The notes: a model not told the origin generated them from the letters alone. Positions 17,842 to 27,033 are shown, counted from the first letter of the stretch. The stretch: 64,000 bases of DNA from Paenibacillus nasutitermitis (GCF_014641075.1 NZ_BMHP01000001.1:992001-1056000); one strand, 5' to 3'. Translations and numbers: made by a program.

Positions 17842-19128
17842 ATGAATAGTCCATTGTTCAAACGGTTCCAGATTGAAAGAAAACAAACGTCGATACGGAC
17901 GGAACTTGTTGCCGGGACAACATCGTTTATGACGGTTGCCTACATCGTAGCGGTGAACGGAGCCATCCTGCATCTGGCGGGCATGCCCTATGAAGCCGCA
18001 ACGATTGTCACCGTAATCTGTTCGTTTATCGGCTGCATGCTGATGGCGCTTTGGGCCAATTCGCCATTGATACTGGTCCCTGGCATGGGGGACAATGCTT
18101 TTTTTGTTTTTACCCTGGTATTCTCGCTGGGATTGACGTGGCAGCAGGCTCTTGCTGCTGTATTCCTGGCCGGTATCGTTTTTCTGGTAACGGCGGTAAC
18201 CAAAGGAGCCGATTATTTATCGCGCTCGATTCCCAAATCGATGATAAGCGCCATGACGGCTGGAATCGGACTCTTTATCGCTTTTCTGGGGCTGAAGAAT
18301 GGTGGGATAATCGTCGCGAGCGAAAGTACTTTCGTCACATTGGCGAATCTTAGCGACCCTTATGCGTTAACGACGATCCTGACTTTAGTGATCGCGATAC
18401 CGCTTTTCATGCGCAATGTGAAAGGGAGCTTCCTGATCGCCATTCTTGCAGGTACAGGGATCGGTGCGCTGCTGGGTATCGTCGATTTTTCAACGCTGCG
18501 CGATTTTAGCATTTCTTTTGAAGGTTACGGCGAGCTTTTGTTTGCCCTGGATTTTAGCGGAGCGGGTTCGCTAAATTTTTGGACAGCCGTATTTTCTTTA
18601 TCGATGGTCATCATCTTTCAGAATATGGGCGCACAGCTGGGGATGCTTCCGGATAAGGGGGAGTTCCGCAGGTCCTTTCAAGCCAATTCCGTTTCGGTTA
18701 TCAGTGCAGGGCTTCTGGGCTGCAGTCCCATGACGACAGCAGCTGAATCGGCAACAGGCATCGCATCGGGCGGGAGAACGGGGCTGACTTCGTTTACCAC
18801 AGGACTTCTCTTTATTCCCGCATTGTTTCTGATTCCCCTCTTCAAGGTCATTCCAAGCAGCGCCATTGCGCCTGTTCTCATTCTTGTCGGCTGTCTGATG
18901 GTGCAGAGCATCAGGGAGATTCCGTTCAGTGACTTTACGGAAGCCTTTCCCGCATATCTGATGTTGGCGATTATGCCTCTATCTTTCAGTATCGCCAATG
19001 GAATTGCCTTTGGATTCATTGCTTACCCGATTCTGAAGCTGGTTACAGGCAGGAACAAAGAAATATCGGTGACGATGGTTGTAATCGCCTTATTTTTTCT
19101 GCTTTATTTTATATTGGGATCCATTTAA
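17842..19128 (+). CDS. AzgA/PbuG-type purine permease (NCS2 family)
   Basis: A 428-residue nucleobase:cation symporter of the AzgA branch (adenine, guanine or hypoxanthine uptake). It starts FQIERKQTSIRTELVAGTTSFMTVAYI, the hallmark of the branch, and has about 12-14 hydrophobic segments; NAFFVFTL near residue 93 and the GCSPMTTAAESATGIASGGRTG motif near 294-315 form the substrate site. AGAGGTGG lies about ten bases upstream. No guanine riboswitch is visible upstream, because that space is filled with pseudogene remnants. It fits with deoD and the following deaminase-like gene in purine/pyrimidine base salvage. A terminator follows. Confidence 0.88.
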   Translation: MNSPLFKRFQIERKQTSIRTELVAGTTSFMTVAYIVAVNGAILHLAGMPYEAATIVTVICSFIGCMLMALWANSPLILVPGMGDNAFFVFTLVFSLGLTWQQALAAVFLAGIVFLVTAVTKGADYLSRSIPKSMISAMTAGIGLFIAFLGLKNGGIIVASESTFVTLANLSDPYALTTILTLVIAIPLFMRNVKGSFLIAILAGTGIGALLGIVDFSTLRDFSISFEGYGELLFALDFSGAGSLNFWTAVFSLSMVIIFQNMGAQLGMLPDKGEFRRSFQANSVSVISAGLLGCSPMTTAAESATGIASGGRTGLTSFTTGLLFIPALFLIPLFKVIPSSAIAPVLILVGCLMVQSIREIPFSDFTEAFPAYLMLAIMPLSFSIANGIAFGFIAYPILKLVTGRNKEISVTMVVIALFFLLYFILGSI

Positions 19129-19163
19129 AAGCGGTCAGCGTCCAGCCTGCCTAAATGGGACAT

Positions 19164-19188
19164 AAACGGCAGAGATGCCGTTTTTTTT
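19164..19188 (+). terminator. Terminator after the purine permease gene
   Basis: AAACGGCA and TGCCGTTT pair around a GAGA loop and run into eight T. Confidence 0.85.
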
Positions 19189-19324
19189 CTGAAAGGATCG
19201 TTATCCGGTCGTTCCTTTTTTTGTCTGGTTATGGATCGGTCGCCATGCCATAATAGCAGGAAACCACGAATGATTATATTGATGATGATGCAAACCGATT
19301 TGGTGAATAGAAGGAGGGTATATC

Positions 19325-20548
19325 ATGCTAAATGCTTCTTACTGGTTAATGAATGTACGATTGGAACAGGGATATGCAATGGAAGACGGCCAAGTGTCCG
19401 GTACGAATACGGAGATTTGTCATCTTCGCATACAAGGCGGTACGATTGCCGAAATTGCGGGAACTGACCCGCAGTCTTCTGGAGATCTTCCGAAATACGA
19501 CTGCAAGGGTTTATTGCTGCTTCCCTCATTCGAGGAGGCGCATATCCATTTGGACAAAACATATTACGATGGACCGTGGAAAGCCGTCAGGCCTATTACC
19601 AGCATCTTCGAGCGGATGGAGGAAGAGAAGATTCTGCTGCCTAAGCTGCTGCCAAGGGCCAAACAACAGGCAGAGAGCATTTTGCGCCTTATTCAGAGCT
19701 TTGGTGCCACACATGTTCGGAGCCATTGTAATATCGAGCCTGTCAGCGGGCTTCATCGGCTGGAGGCAACCAAACAAGCCCTGGATACCTTCTCTGGGAA
19801 AATATCCTCTGAAATTGTAGCTTTCCCGCAGCATGGGCTGCTACGGTCAGATTCGGTTCAACTGGTAAAGCAGGCGTTGGAAGAAGGGGCCACTCATGTA
19901 GGCGGAGTAGATCCTTATACGGTGGATGGAGATATTGAGAAGTCGCTGCAGATTACCGTGGAGCTGGCGGTACAGCATCATGCCGGCATTGATATTCATC
20001 TGCATGATGGAAATAAAGCGGGAAAACAAACGTTGATGCGGCTGGCCGATCTGACTGAAGAAGCCGGATTGCAGGGGAAGGTCACGATTAGCCACGCATT
20101 TTGGTTTGCCGGCGCCCCGCAGCATGAAGCGGAAGAGGTGGCAGTGAGGATGTCATCCCTGGGCATGTCCATTGCTTCGACTGTGCCGATCGGAAAGACA
20201 AGCATGCCGCTTCCAATGCTGCATAACAAAGGTGTAAAAGTGAAGCTGGCAACTGACAGCCTCACGGACCACTGGTCCCCATTCGGTAACGGAGATCAGT
20301 TGGAGAAGGCGGGGCGGTTCGCGGAATTATACGGGTATAACGATGAACGGTCGTTGTCGCGAAGTCTGGGTTTCATTACTGGCGGGATTACACCGCTGGA
20401 CCAACAGGGGCAGCAGGTGTGGCCGAAGGCAGGGGATACAGCGAGCTTTGTGCTCGTTCATGCCAGCTGCTCAGCCGAAGCGGTTGCGCGAAGAGCGCAG
20501 CGTCAAGCTGTATGGTATGAAGGGCGTATCGTGAGCGGCTCAATATAA
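19325..20548 (+). CDS. Cytosine-deaminase-like amidohydrolase
   Basis: A 407-residue metal-dependent amidohydrolase of the cytosine deaminase/atrazine hydrolase group. Visible metal and catalytic motifs are EEAHIHLDKT near 74, IDIHLHDGNKAG near 223, TISHAFW near 257 and LATDSLTDHWSP near 312. Cytosine deaminases convert cytosine to uracil plus ammonia; related proteins act on isocytosine, pterins or other N-heterocycles, so the exact substrate is open. GAAGGAGGG precedes the ATG. It follows the purine permease after a terminator, and the pairing suggests the permease and enzyme serve the same heterocyclic substrates. A G+C-rich hairpin lies just downstream. Confidence 0.78.
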   Translation: MLNASYWLMNVRLEQGYAMEDGQVSGTNTEICHLRIQGGTIAEIAGTDPQSSGDLPKYDCKGLLLLPSFEEAHIHLDKTYYDGPWKAVRPITSIFERMEEEKILLPKLLPRAKQQAESILRLIQSFGATHVRSHCNIEPVSGLHRLEATKQALDTFSGKISSEIVAFPQHGLLRSDSVQLVKQALEEGATHVGGVDPYTVDGDIEKSLQITVELAVQHHAGIDIHLHDGNKAGKQTLMRLADLTEEAGLQGKVTISHAFWFAGAPQHEAEEVAVRMSSLGMSIASTVPIGKTSMPLPMLHNKGVKVKLATDSLTDHWSPFGNGDQLEKAGRFAELYGYNDERSLSRSLGFITGGITPLDQQGQQVWPKAGDTASFVLVHASCSAEAVARRAQRQAVWYEGRIVSGSI

Positions 20549-20561
20549 TAATAAGCAAATT

Positions 20562-20593
20562 CGGCCCCGGGCTTAAGGAGAAGCCCGGGGTCG
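20562..20593 (+). terminator. Strong hairpin after the deaminase-like gene
   Basis: CCCCGGGCTT at 20565-20574 pairs perfectly with AAGCCCGGGG at 20581-20590 around AAGGAG. There is no T run after it, so it may act as an RNA-stabilising hairpin or a poor terminator. Confidence 0.6.
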
Positions 20594-20692
20594 TTATGGG
20601 TTGATCCCTGAGTAAATGAGCAATTTATAAGAAATCATAATATTTGATAGATGCTATGATAGAAGCAACTTCGCATGATAGGAGAAATAAAA

Positions 20693-21136
20693 ATGTCAAC
20701 TAAACGTGATCCTGCAATGGAACGATTGAATGTTTTCGTCGGAAAATGGAATACAGAAGGTGTGATTAAAGCGAGTCCGTCCGGAGCAGCTGAACAGTTA
20801 AAAGCAGTAGATACCTACGAATGGCTGCCCGGGGGTTATTTTCTTATTCATCATATTGATGGCCATATGGGGAAAGAGGAAGTTAAGGCTATTGAGATCA
20901 TTGGCTATGATCCTTCCAGTCAGAAGTACACCACACACTCCTATGACAACCAAGGCAATTTCAATGCATACAAAGCGAATCTGCTCGACCGTGACTGGAC
21001 CATTTTGGGGGAATCGGAGCGTTTCACAGGAATGCTTAGTGAAGATGGCAACATCTTAACAGGTACTTGGGAGCTGTCACACGACGGTGAGAATTGGGCG
21101 CAGTGGATGGACATCAAGTTGACTAAAGTCATCTAG
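20693..21136 (+). CDS. DUF1579-like small protein
   Basis: A 147-residue soluble protein resembling the DUF1579 family, a lipocalin-like beta-barrel group of unknown function. Typical features are LNVFVGKWNTEG near the start, TYEWLPGGYFLIHHIDGHMG in the middle and GTWELSHDGENWAQWMDIK at the end. The ATG at 20693 is chosen because AGGAG lies eight bases before it; a start at 20675 would include the ribosome site. It is a single-gene unit ending at a strong terminator. The function is unknown; the fold suggests binding of a small hydrophobic ligand. Confidence 0.75.
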   Translation: MSTKRDPAMERLNVFVGKWNTEGVIKASPSGAAEQLKAVDTYEWLPGGYFLIHHIDGHMGKEEVKAIEIIGYDPSSQKYTTHSYDNQGNFNAYKANLLDRDWTILGESERFTGMLSEDGNILTGTWELSHDGENWAQWMDIKLTKVI

Positions 21137-21173
21137 CTAAAATTGTCTACTTTACTAACTGATACATTAGCTC

Positions 21174-21209
21174 AATTAACCGCCTTCCTTAGAAGGCGGT
21201 TAAATTTTC
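21174..21209. terminator. Bidirectional terminator between converging genes
   Basis: TTAACCGCCTTC (21176-21187) pairs perfectly with GAAGGCGGTTAA (21192-21203) around CTTA and is followed by a T-rich tail; the left side is A-rich and so serves the minus-strand aldolase gene as well. Confidence 0.9.
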
Positions 21210-21275
21210 AACTCAGAATCAATAGTAAGGTTTAACATTGCCCAGGAACTTTAACCAAGTGTTCATGGATTGCCT

Positions 21276-22163
21276 TTATTTGATTGAGGCTGCATAGATT
21301 TCCTGAATGGATTTGGAAAGCATCCTGTTGAATGCATCGTCTGTCTGCCCGGCCGTCAGCCCTTCCGATAAAGCGCGCGAGAAACTGGCAATGAGACCAT
21401 GATTTTGCGCCAGCCTTTCATTCGCTTCCATTTGCGAGTAGCCACCCGACAAGGCCACGATTCGTACAACATGCGGATCTTCCATTAAATCGCTGTAGAA
21501 ATTGTCTTCCGTTGGAATGGAGAGCTTGAGCATGATTTGAATGTCTGGGTCAAGGGTTGATAATTGAGCGAGAATCTCGTTTTTTAATATTCTTTCCGAT
21601 TCGGCCTTATCCGCGCTGTTGATATCCACTTCGGGTTCGATAATCGGTACCAGTCCCATCCGGGCAATCTGCTTGCCGATCACAAACTGCTGCTCTACGA
21701 CTTTTTTGATTCCGGCAGGATTGGCTTCCTTGATCAAGGAACGCATTTTGGTCCCGAATATATTTCGCTGAGCCGCCCGCTCCAGGAGGTCGTTTAACCC
21801 GGGAATAGGCTTCATTAGCTGAACGCCGTCTTCGAGGCCGGCAAGCCCTTGATCGACTTTCAGGAAGGGCACGATGCCTTTCTTCTCCCACAGATAATCG
21901 GCTGTTAATTGACCGTCTATGGAACGGTCCATCGTGTTCTCAAACAAGATCGCGCCTAAAATATGACGGGAATCAAACGCGGAACTCTGAATAATGCGCG
22001 TTCTCATCTCATGTACCAATGCGTACATCTCTTCATCATCCGAATAGCTGGTTTCCTGAACACCATATTGCAGCAGTGCTTTAGGGGTACTTCCGCCGCT
22101 TTGGTCCAAGGCCGCAATAAAGCCCTCACCCGTACGGATTCGTTTCAATTGCTCTGTGTTCAT
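21276..22163 (-). CDS. fda: Fructose-bisphosphate aldolase, class I
   Basis: A 295-residue class I aldolase: cleaves fructose-1,6-bisphosphate to dihydroxyacetone phosphate and glyceraldehyde-3-phosphate through a lysine Schiff base. The start, GEGFIAALDQSGGSTPKAL, is characteristic of the bacterial class I group; the catalytic region includes GTKMRSLIKEA, PIIEPEVDI and MLKLSIPTEDN, and the C-terminal phosphate loop is ALSGGYSQMEAN. A good AGGAG ribosome site precedes the ATG. It is a single gene with an extended -10 promoter at 22211. It could feed triose phosphates from any of the sugar loci into glycolysis. Confidence 0.92.
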   Translation of the reverse strand: MNTEQLKRIRTGEGFIAALDQSGGSTPKALLQYGVQETSYSDDEEMYALVHEMRTRIIQSSAFDSRHILGAILFENTMDRSIDGQLTADYLWEKKGIVPFLKVDQGLAGLEDGVQLMKPIPGLNDLLERAAQRNIFGTKMRSLIKEANPAGIKKVVEQQFVIGKQIARMGLVPIIEPEVDINSADKAESERILKNEILAQLSTLDPDIQIMLKLSIPTEDNFYSDLMEDPHVVRIVALSGGYSQMEANERLAQNHGLIASFSRALSEGLTAGQTDDAFNRMLSKSIQEIYAASIK

Positions 22164-22462
22164 GAATCATTCTCCTTTCCTCTCGGGGATGGAATGGCAG
22201 CATCTTGTCTATTATAGCACTTCTCCGAAATAAATTACTTTTCCAGGATCGCTCTTTGCGGTTTTTGGTCACATGATGGCACTAAAACACGAAATTCGCT
22301 ACAACAACTATAGTATTTTGTTCATTCCAAGTTGATATGTATTGCTGTAAGATAAGGGAGACAGGCATAACAGGAATAAGACTACTGTTAAAAGATGTTG
22401 ATGGCATGGATGTACCGAGCGATAGAATTAGTAAGGGCGCTCTATGGCCATCCGCCGCATGT
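22164..22462. other. Intergenic region upstream of the aldolase gene
   Basis: About 300 bases between two minus-strand genes. Apart from the promoter at 22211-22216 nothing else could be supported; no clear terminator for the Gfo/Idh gene was found. Confidence 0.4.
22211..22216 (-). promoter_or_regulatory. Extended -10 promoter for the aldolase gene
   Basis: The minus strand reads TGCTATAAT, a perfect -10 with the TGn extension, about 45 bases before the ATG at 22163. The -35 (AGTAAT at 17 bases) is poor, as is common for extended -10 promoters. Confidence 0.6.
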
Positions 22463-23626
22463 TTAGAATTGCGGTATTTGTACCCATTGTTTTTCTTTGG
22501 ATGAGGTTTCAACGGCTTCAAGAACGAGCTGATTTCGATAACCATCTTCAAAATTAGGGGACGGACTTCTGTTCTCCGCAATACCCTGCATCAGCTCATG
22601 CGCAATGTTGATAAAGGTATGCTCGTAACCAATGATATGTCCGGCAGGCCAATAGGCACCGGCATAGGGGTGGATCGTCTCTGTACAGCTGATGGTCCGG
22701 AATCCCTGCGAGCCTTCCTTGTCAGTGTCGAGGTATAATTGCAAATCATTCATATGCTCCATGCTCCAGCGTACAGAACCCTTGGATCCATTGATTTCGA
22801 ACTGGTTGGTATTGCGGTTGCCTTTGCCGAAACGGGTCGCTTCAAATACGCCCATCGCCTCATTATCGAAACGGCAGATAAATGCCACAGCATCGTCGAC
22901 ATCCACCTCGCCGACCTGTTCGCCACTGGCCTTGGCACTGAGCCCGCCGCTCATTTCACCCAATGGCCGCTGCTTGATGAACGTATTCATCATCCCGGAA
23001 ACTTCGGTTATTTCGCCTGTTAAATATCGGGCCAAATCAATCGAGTGCGCCATGAGATCCCCGTGCGTACCGGAACCGCAAATATCCTTGCGCAGCCGCC
23101 AGACCAGGGGGAAATCCGGGTCCATGATCCAATCCTGCAAATAATGGGCTCGCATATGATAAATCTTGCCCAATTGTCCGCTGTCAATCAGCTGCTTGGC
23201 ATAACGAATGGCAGGTACGAAGCGGTAATTATGGCAAATCATATGCACGACTCCCGCTTTGTCGACGGCTTCCAGCATGCGGCGGGCTTCATCGGCATTC
23301 AAAGCCAGGGGTTTCTCGCAAATGATATGCTTCCCCGCTTGCGCAGCGGCGATTGCGATTTCCGCATGGGTATTATTCGGCGATCCGATATCAATCAGGT
23401 CAATATCGTCCCGTTCCACCAGGCGCCGCCAGTCCGTTTCATAAGAAGCCCAGCCCATTTTGTCCGCAGCAGCTTTGACACCGGCTTCATCGCGGCCTGC
23501 AATCGCTTGCATAACAGGCTGGACATCGTTATCGAAATAAAAAGGCAAATCACGATAAGCGTGACTATGGGCTTTCCCCATAAATTTATATCCCACCATA
23601 CCAATCCGGACTTGTCGCTTCGCCAT
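22463..23626 (-). CDS. Gfo/Idh/MocA family oxidoreductase
   Basis: A 387-residue NAD(P)-dependent sugar or cyclitol dehydrogenase. The Rossmann start is RIGMVGYKFMGKAHSHAY near 6-23, the catalytic motif CEKPLAL is intact near residue 99, and HNYRF and the GSGTHGDLMAHSIDLARY segment near 190-205 carry the C-terminal active-site Asp/His. It differs from the GH109-like protein at 9285, where the EKP lysine is missing, so this one is likely a true oxidoreductase. AGGAGG precedes the ATG. It is a stand-alone minus-strand gene divergent from the acyltransferase-like gene at 23909. The substrate is unknown. Confidence 0.85.
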   Translation of the reverse strand: MAKRQVRIGMVGYKFMGKAHSHAYRDLPFYFDNDVQPVMQAIAGRDEAGVKAAADKMGWASYETDWRRLVERDDIDLIDIGSPNNTHAEIAIAAAQAGKHIICEKPLALNADEARRMLEAVDKAGVVHMICHNYRFVPAIRYAKQLIDSGQLGKIYHMRAHYLQDWIMDPDFPLVWRLRKDICGSGTHGDLMAHSIDLARYLTGEITEVSGMMNTFIKQRPLGEMSGGLSAKASGEQVGEVDVDDAVAFICRFDNEAMGVFEATRFGKGNRNTNQFEINGSKGSVRWSMEHMNDLQLYLDTDKEGSQGFRTISCTETIHPYAGAYWPAGHIIGYEHTFINIAHELMQGIAENRSPSPNFEDGYRNQLVLEAVETSSKEKQWVQIPQF

Positions 23627-23908
23627 TCTTCAAAAACCTCCTGACGTTATTGCATTTATTAAGTGAATTATATATCGCCATATTATGAATGTAAATAATT
23701 AATACATTAACCAAAAAATGATATATTTCGTTGTTTTATCTGTTGTTTTGAGGAATTACGACGTCTTTTCTCATAAAATATAAATCAAAAGTCGGTTTAA
23801 CCCGGAATAAAGGATATTTCATCGAATAACGGAGGCAAGGATTTTTGACGCGGGTGGTTGTGTAATAATAGGTAGTTATTCAGATAACCGGAAATGAGGG
23901 AGCTGCTT

Positions 23909-24721
23909 ATGAATATTAAACAATTTTGCGAGGGAATTAAACTTGATCCGGCTGCGCGGCGGCAGCTTGAAGAATTCACGATTAGCGAGGAAGAATATCT
24001 CGGATATAAACAACATTTCTATATGGATCACGCAGCTTTTTTTGAATCGGTGAAACAAACGGCCGGCTACCGGAAGCTGCTTCTCTATTTATTTGTAAGA
24101 TTCGCAGTTGATGTTTACGAGAAGTACAAGCTCCAGCAAATTGACGATGCTATTTATTATGATACGTTCTCAGACTTTCAGAACTGGTGCATGCAATGCA
24201 AGGCCGATACCGGTGAATACGGGATTGAAGAATACAACTGGCTGAAAGAGCATGTTCAGCTTCGATTATTCCGTTTAGGCCGATTACAGTTTCAACCGCT
24301 TGCCTTTGATCGTGAATTAATCGTAAACGACTATAAAATAAGAGTGAATCAAATCGTGCTCAATGTGCATATTCCCGCGGGAGATCCGCTTTTGGCGGAG
24401 CAGGTAGAGCGTTCATTCGAGATGGCGAAAGCTTTTTTCAGAGGCATACCTCCGGTATTTATTTGTCATTCCTGGCTGCTCGAGCCCGAATTAGGGGAAA
24501 TCCTTCCCCCGGAATCGAACATTCTCCGGTTCCAGCAGCATTTCCACCTGTATAAGATCGATAAAAACGCCAAGCAGGCGGAAGAACGAATATTCCGCAA
24601 GACTTGTGATAACCCGCATGATTACGAAGCGGTTACCCGATTGCAGCGCAGCGCAAAAGCCTTCCTCATCGCCGGCGGCAAGCTGGGGATCGGCTTTGGC
24701 ATTAAAGTGATTGAAAACTGA
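23909..24721 (+). CDS. Acyltransferase domain protein (NAT_N/GNAT_C-like)
   Basis: A 270-residue protein resembling the group annotated as acyltransferase domain-containing proteins with an N-terminal helical domain and a GNAT-like C-terminal half. Noticeable segments are YKLLLYLFVRFAVDVYEKY-type helices near 50-75, the strand run IVLNVHIPAGDPL near 148, FICHSWLLEP near 189 and LRFQQHFHLYKID near 207. The function is not established. The ATG at 23909 is preceded by GAGGGAG at six bases; an in-frame ATG at 23894 lacks a ribosome site. It is a single gene ending at a strong terminator. Confidence 0.65.
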   Translation: MNIKQFCEGIKLDPAARRQLEEFTISEEEYLGYKQHFYMDHAAFFESVKQTAGYRKLLLYLFVRFAVDVYEKYKLQQIDDAIYYDTFSDFQNWCMQCKADTGEYGIEEYNWLKEHVQLRLFRLGRLQFQPLAFDRELIVNDYKIRVNQIVLNVHIPAGDPLLAEQVERSFEMAKAFFRGIPPVFICHSWLLEPELGEILPPESNILRFQQHFHLYKIDKNAKQAEERIFRKTCDNPHDYEAVTRLQRSAKAFLIAGGKLGIGFGIKVIEN

Positions 24722-24745
24722 ATTGAACGTTAACGGGTGAATAAG

Positions 24746-24793
24746 AACGAACCGCCATGGGGGCTGTTGAACCCGGTCAGCGGTTCGTTTTTT
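24746..24793 (+). terminator. Terminator after the acyltransferase-like gene
   Basis: AACGAACCGC (24746-24755) pairs perfectly with GCGGTTCGTT (24780-24789) and runs into a T tract. The A-poor left side means it mainly serves the plus strand. Confidence 0.85.
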
Positions 24794-24824
24794 ACATCGG
24801 CAGCCTGGGGTTAAGCAGTTGCTA

Positions 24825-26054
24825 TCACCCGAGGAAAGACGCAGTTTGACTTCTTTTCCGCTTAAGAAGCGGCATAACGATCAATATTCCTAGCATAAAA
24901 CAAAATGCGGCCATTGAATAAACGGAGGCGAGGGAAAGCGTATTTTTTAAGGTTCCGGAAACACTCATCATAAGGAGCATCGAACCAGTCATCAGCGGAG
25001 TGCGTATCCCGGTAACCCGACCGATATAGGATTGCTCGGTCTGCTGCATCACTAAAGATATATTTCCAACAAAAATAGCCGGTTGAAGGAAAGCGATGAA
25101 AAATTGCAAAAGCATCGTTAACCATAATTGTGAAGACAAGCCTAATAATAGAATACCGGCTCCATTGACGGCTAATCCGGTCATCAATAACCGCTGCGGG
25201 GCCACTTTGGCTGCTATCATGAATATGACCAACCCACCGATAATTTCTCCCAAGCCGTAGGGAATGGTGAGCCACTGTAAAAATTGTGCAGAAAGCTCCA
25301 GCCGCTCCGTAACGAGAAAAATACTAAGCGGTGTGATAAGTCCAACCCCGAGTCCAACAAATGTGAAGCAAAGGCTTAACCGGAACAGTTCTCTTCTGTA
25401 CCAAACATAACGAAACCCATCCGCCATCTCATGGAATATAGAAGGCTGCTCTGCCGTTCTATGTTTGGATGAGTCAGGATCCGCAGGAACAAACAGCATG
25501 GCAAACGCGGACAGCAAGAAAGACAGTCCGGTTAACAGGATCGAAGGCTTAATGCCCAGTTGTTGATAGACAAACGTACCAAGAATCGGGCCGATAATCA
25601 TAAAAAGAGAATTGAGGGTCTGTAATAAGGACATGCAAGCAGGAGCATCCTCCTCCTGTATATGGTCTTTGAACAGCTTCATTCCGGATGGACCGGCGAA
25701 TTGCGATAGAATAGAAGAGCATAAGGTAGCTAGAAAAACGGCTTTCCATGAACCGGTTTCGAGGATGAGAAACACGATTAACACGGAGAAGGCGCTTAAA
25801 TATTCACACCAGACCATCGTTCTCTTCGGGCGCCAACGATCCGCGAATACCCCGCCGACGAAGGAAAATATAAAAATAGGCGCATATTCAGCAATTGAAA
25901 TCATCGAGACGGCAAAAGCATCACCATTTGTCCTATCCATTATATAGAGCAAAATGGCGAAGTTCCGAATCCATATCCCGCATTGGGAAAATAAATTGGA
26001 AATAAATATGGTTCTTACAAAGCCGTTCCGGAGCAGTTGAAATGAGCTTGCCAT
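24825..26054 (-). CDS. MFS transporter, drug-efflux type
   Basis: A 409-residue major facilitator with about 12 hydrophobic segments, starting FQLLRNGFVRTIFISNLFSQCGIWI, typical of the MFS_3/TetA-like exporters. The loop between helices 2 and 3 reads GVFADRWRPKRTMVW, the conserved motif A (GxxADRxxxRR). AGGGGG lies before the ATG. It is divergent from the TipA-like MerR gene at 26209, and its promoter has the long 19-base spacer that MerR proteins correct, so it is probably the efflux pump induced by that regulator when a drug is bound. Confidence 0.85.
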   Translation of the reverse strand: MASSFQLLRNGFVRTIFISNLFSQCGIWIRNFAILLYIMDRTNGDAFAVSMISIAEYAPIFIFSFVGGVFADRWRPKRTMVWCEYLSAFSVLIVFLILETGSWKAVFLATLCSSILSQFAGPSGMKLFKDHIQEEDAPACMSLLQTLNSLFMIIGPILGTFVYQQLGIKPSILLTGLSFLLSAFAMLFVPADPDSSKHRTAEQPSIFHEMADGFRYVWYRRELFRLSLCFTFVGLGVGLITPLSIFLVTERLELSAQFLQWLTIPYGLGEIIGGLVIFMIAAKVAPQRLLMTGLAVNGAGILLLGLSSQLWLTMLLQFFIAFLQPAIFVGNISLVMQQTEQSYIGRVTGIRTPLMTGSMLLMMSVSGTLKNTLSLASVYSMAAFCFMLGILIVMPLLKRKRSQTASFLG

Positions 26055-26093
26055 GAATGATTCCCCCTAGTATCGTTGATTGGTTTGAAAGAG

Positions 26094-26124
26094 AGCTTAT
26101 CTCCTCCTCCAGGGTCAGAGTCAA
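26094..26124 (-). promoter_or_regulatory. MerR-type promoter for the MFS gene
   Basis: On the minus strand TTGACT (26124-26119) and TAAGCT (26099-26094) are 19 bases apart, longer than the optimal 17, with a GACTCT...GGAGGAG block in the spacer. This is the arrangement activated by DNA-distorting MerR regulators. Confidence 0.6.
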
Positions 26125-26152
26125 TCGTTTTTTTTTAATATCTATTCCGGTG

Positions 26153-26183
26153 TTGACTCTCCTCCTAGGGGAGCCTTTACACT
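26153..26183 (+). promoter_or_regulatory. MerR-type autoregulated promoter with 19-bp spacer
   Basis: TTGACT (26153-26158) and TACACT (26178-26183) are separated by 19 bases that contain the imperfect dyad GACTCTCCT...AGGGGAGCC. It lies 26 bases before the MerR start codon and shares GACTCT with the opposite promoter at 26094-26124. Confidence 0.7.
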
Positions 26184-26208
26184 TTATACAGAAAGGAGCG
26201 CAAGTTCA

Positions 26209-26964
26209 ATGCTATATACGGTAAAGGAAGTATCCTCATTATCGAATGTAACGATCAAGACCCTTCACCACTATCACAAAATCGGCCTCCTCCTGCCGGG
26301 CGAGGTCAGTGAGGCGGGTTACCGGCTGTACGGGATAAAGCAATTGGAGCGCCTGCAGCAGATTCTGTTTTACAAGGAACTGGACTTCACCCTGGATCAA
26401 ATCAAGCATCTGCTTGAAGGGGATCCGGATCCATCCTCTATTTTTGCGAAACAGGAGAAGCTGCTTCTCCAGCGCAAACAGAGATTGGAAACGATCATTG
26501 AAACATTAAGAAAATCGATAAGCAGAAGGGAGAATGGAGAACAGATGGACGATAAGGAAATGTTCAAAGGTTTTGCAAGCGAGGAAGAATGGGAATCGGC
26601 CATGGAGGAACAAAATAAACATCTGAAAGAAACCTATGATGTCGAGTTGAATCAGTCGGCTCCATTGGATATTCAGAACATGAATGATCTGGCGTCGGAG
26701 GCGGCATCCTTCATGACAGGCATGGCGGAAGCTTTACGGGCGGGACTCAAGCATAATGACGAGAAAATCGGCCATTCGATCAGCAACCATCTTGCATTTC
26801 TGAATGAGCATGGACACAACTTATCCGCTGCGGATTTTGCAGCGCAGACCCGTTTTTTTCTTGCCGATGATTTCCATCTTCAGATGCTTGAAGGCCAGCA
26901 GACCGGATTGGCTTATTATCTGTCCGCAGCGGCAGATGCTTATGCAGCAGCTCCTCAACCCTAA
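26209..26964 (+). CDS. MerR family regulator with TipAS drug-binding domain
   Basis: A 251-residue TipA-type transcription activator. The N-terminal MerR winged helix covers about 1-70 (TVKEVSSLSNVTIKTLHHYHKIGLL), followed by a dimerising coiled coil to about 110 (KLLLQRKQRLETIIETLRKSI) and a C-terminal helical TipAS domain from about 130 that binds drugs such as thiopeptides in known members. AAAGGAG precedes the ATG. It faces away from an MFS pump gene and both promoters have 19-base spacers, so it most likely activates itself and the pump upon ligand binding. The ligand is unknown. Confidence 0.88.
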   Translation: MLYTVKEVSSLSNVTIKTLHHYHKIGLLLPGEVSEAGYRLYGIKQLERLQQILFYKELDFTLDQIKHLLEGDPDPSSIFAKQEKLLLQRKQRLETIIETLRKSISRRENGEQMDDKEMFKGFASEEEWESAMEEQNKHLKETYDVELNQSAPLDIQNMNDLASEAASFMTGMAEALRAGLKHNDEKIGHSISNHLAFLNEHGHNLSAADFAAQTRFFLADDFHLQMLEGQQTGLAYYLSAAADAYAAAPQP

Positions 26965-26987
26965 GTGAGTTGTTGTACCGAAACGCC

Positions 26988-27033
26988 AGAAAGACCCTGT
27001 TTCTCTACATTCGTAGAAAATCAGGGTCTTTCT
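26988..27033 (+). terminator. Terminator-like hairpin after the MerR gene
   Basis: AGAAAGACCCTG (26988-26999) pairs perfectly with CAGGGTCTTTCT (27022-27033), with a second inner stem TTTCT/AGAAA. The T run is short. The 258 bases that follow up to 27291 show no gene. Confidence 0.7.
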
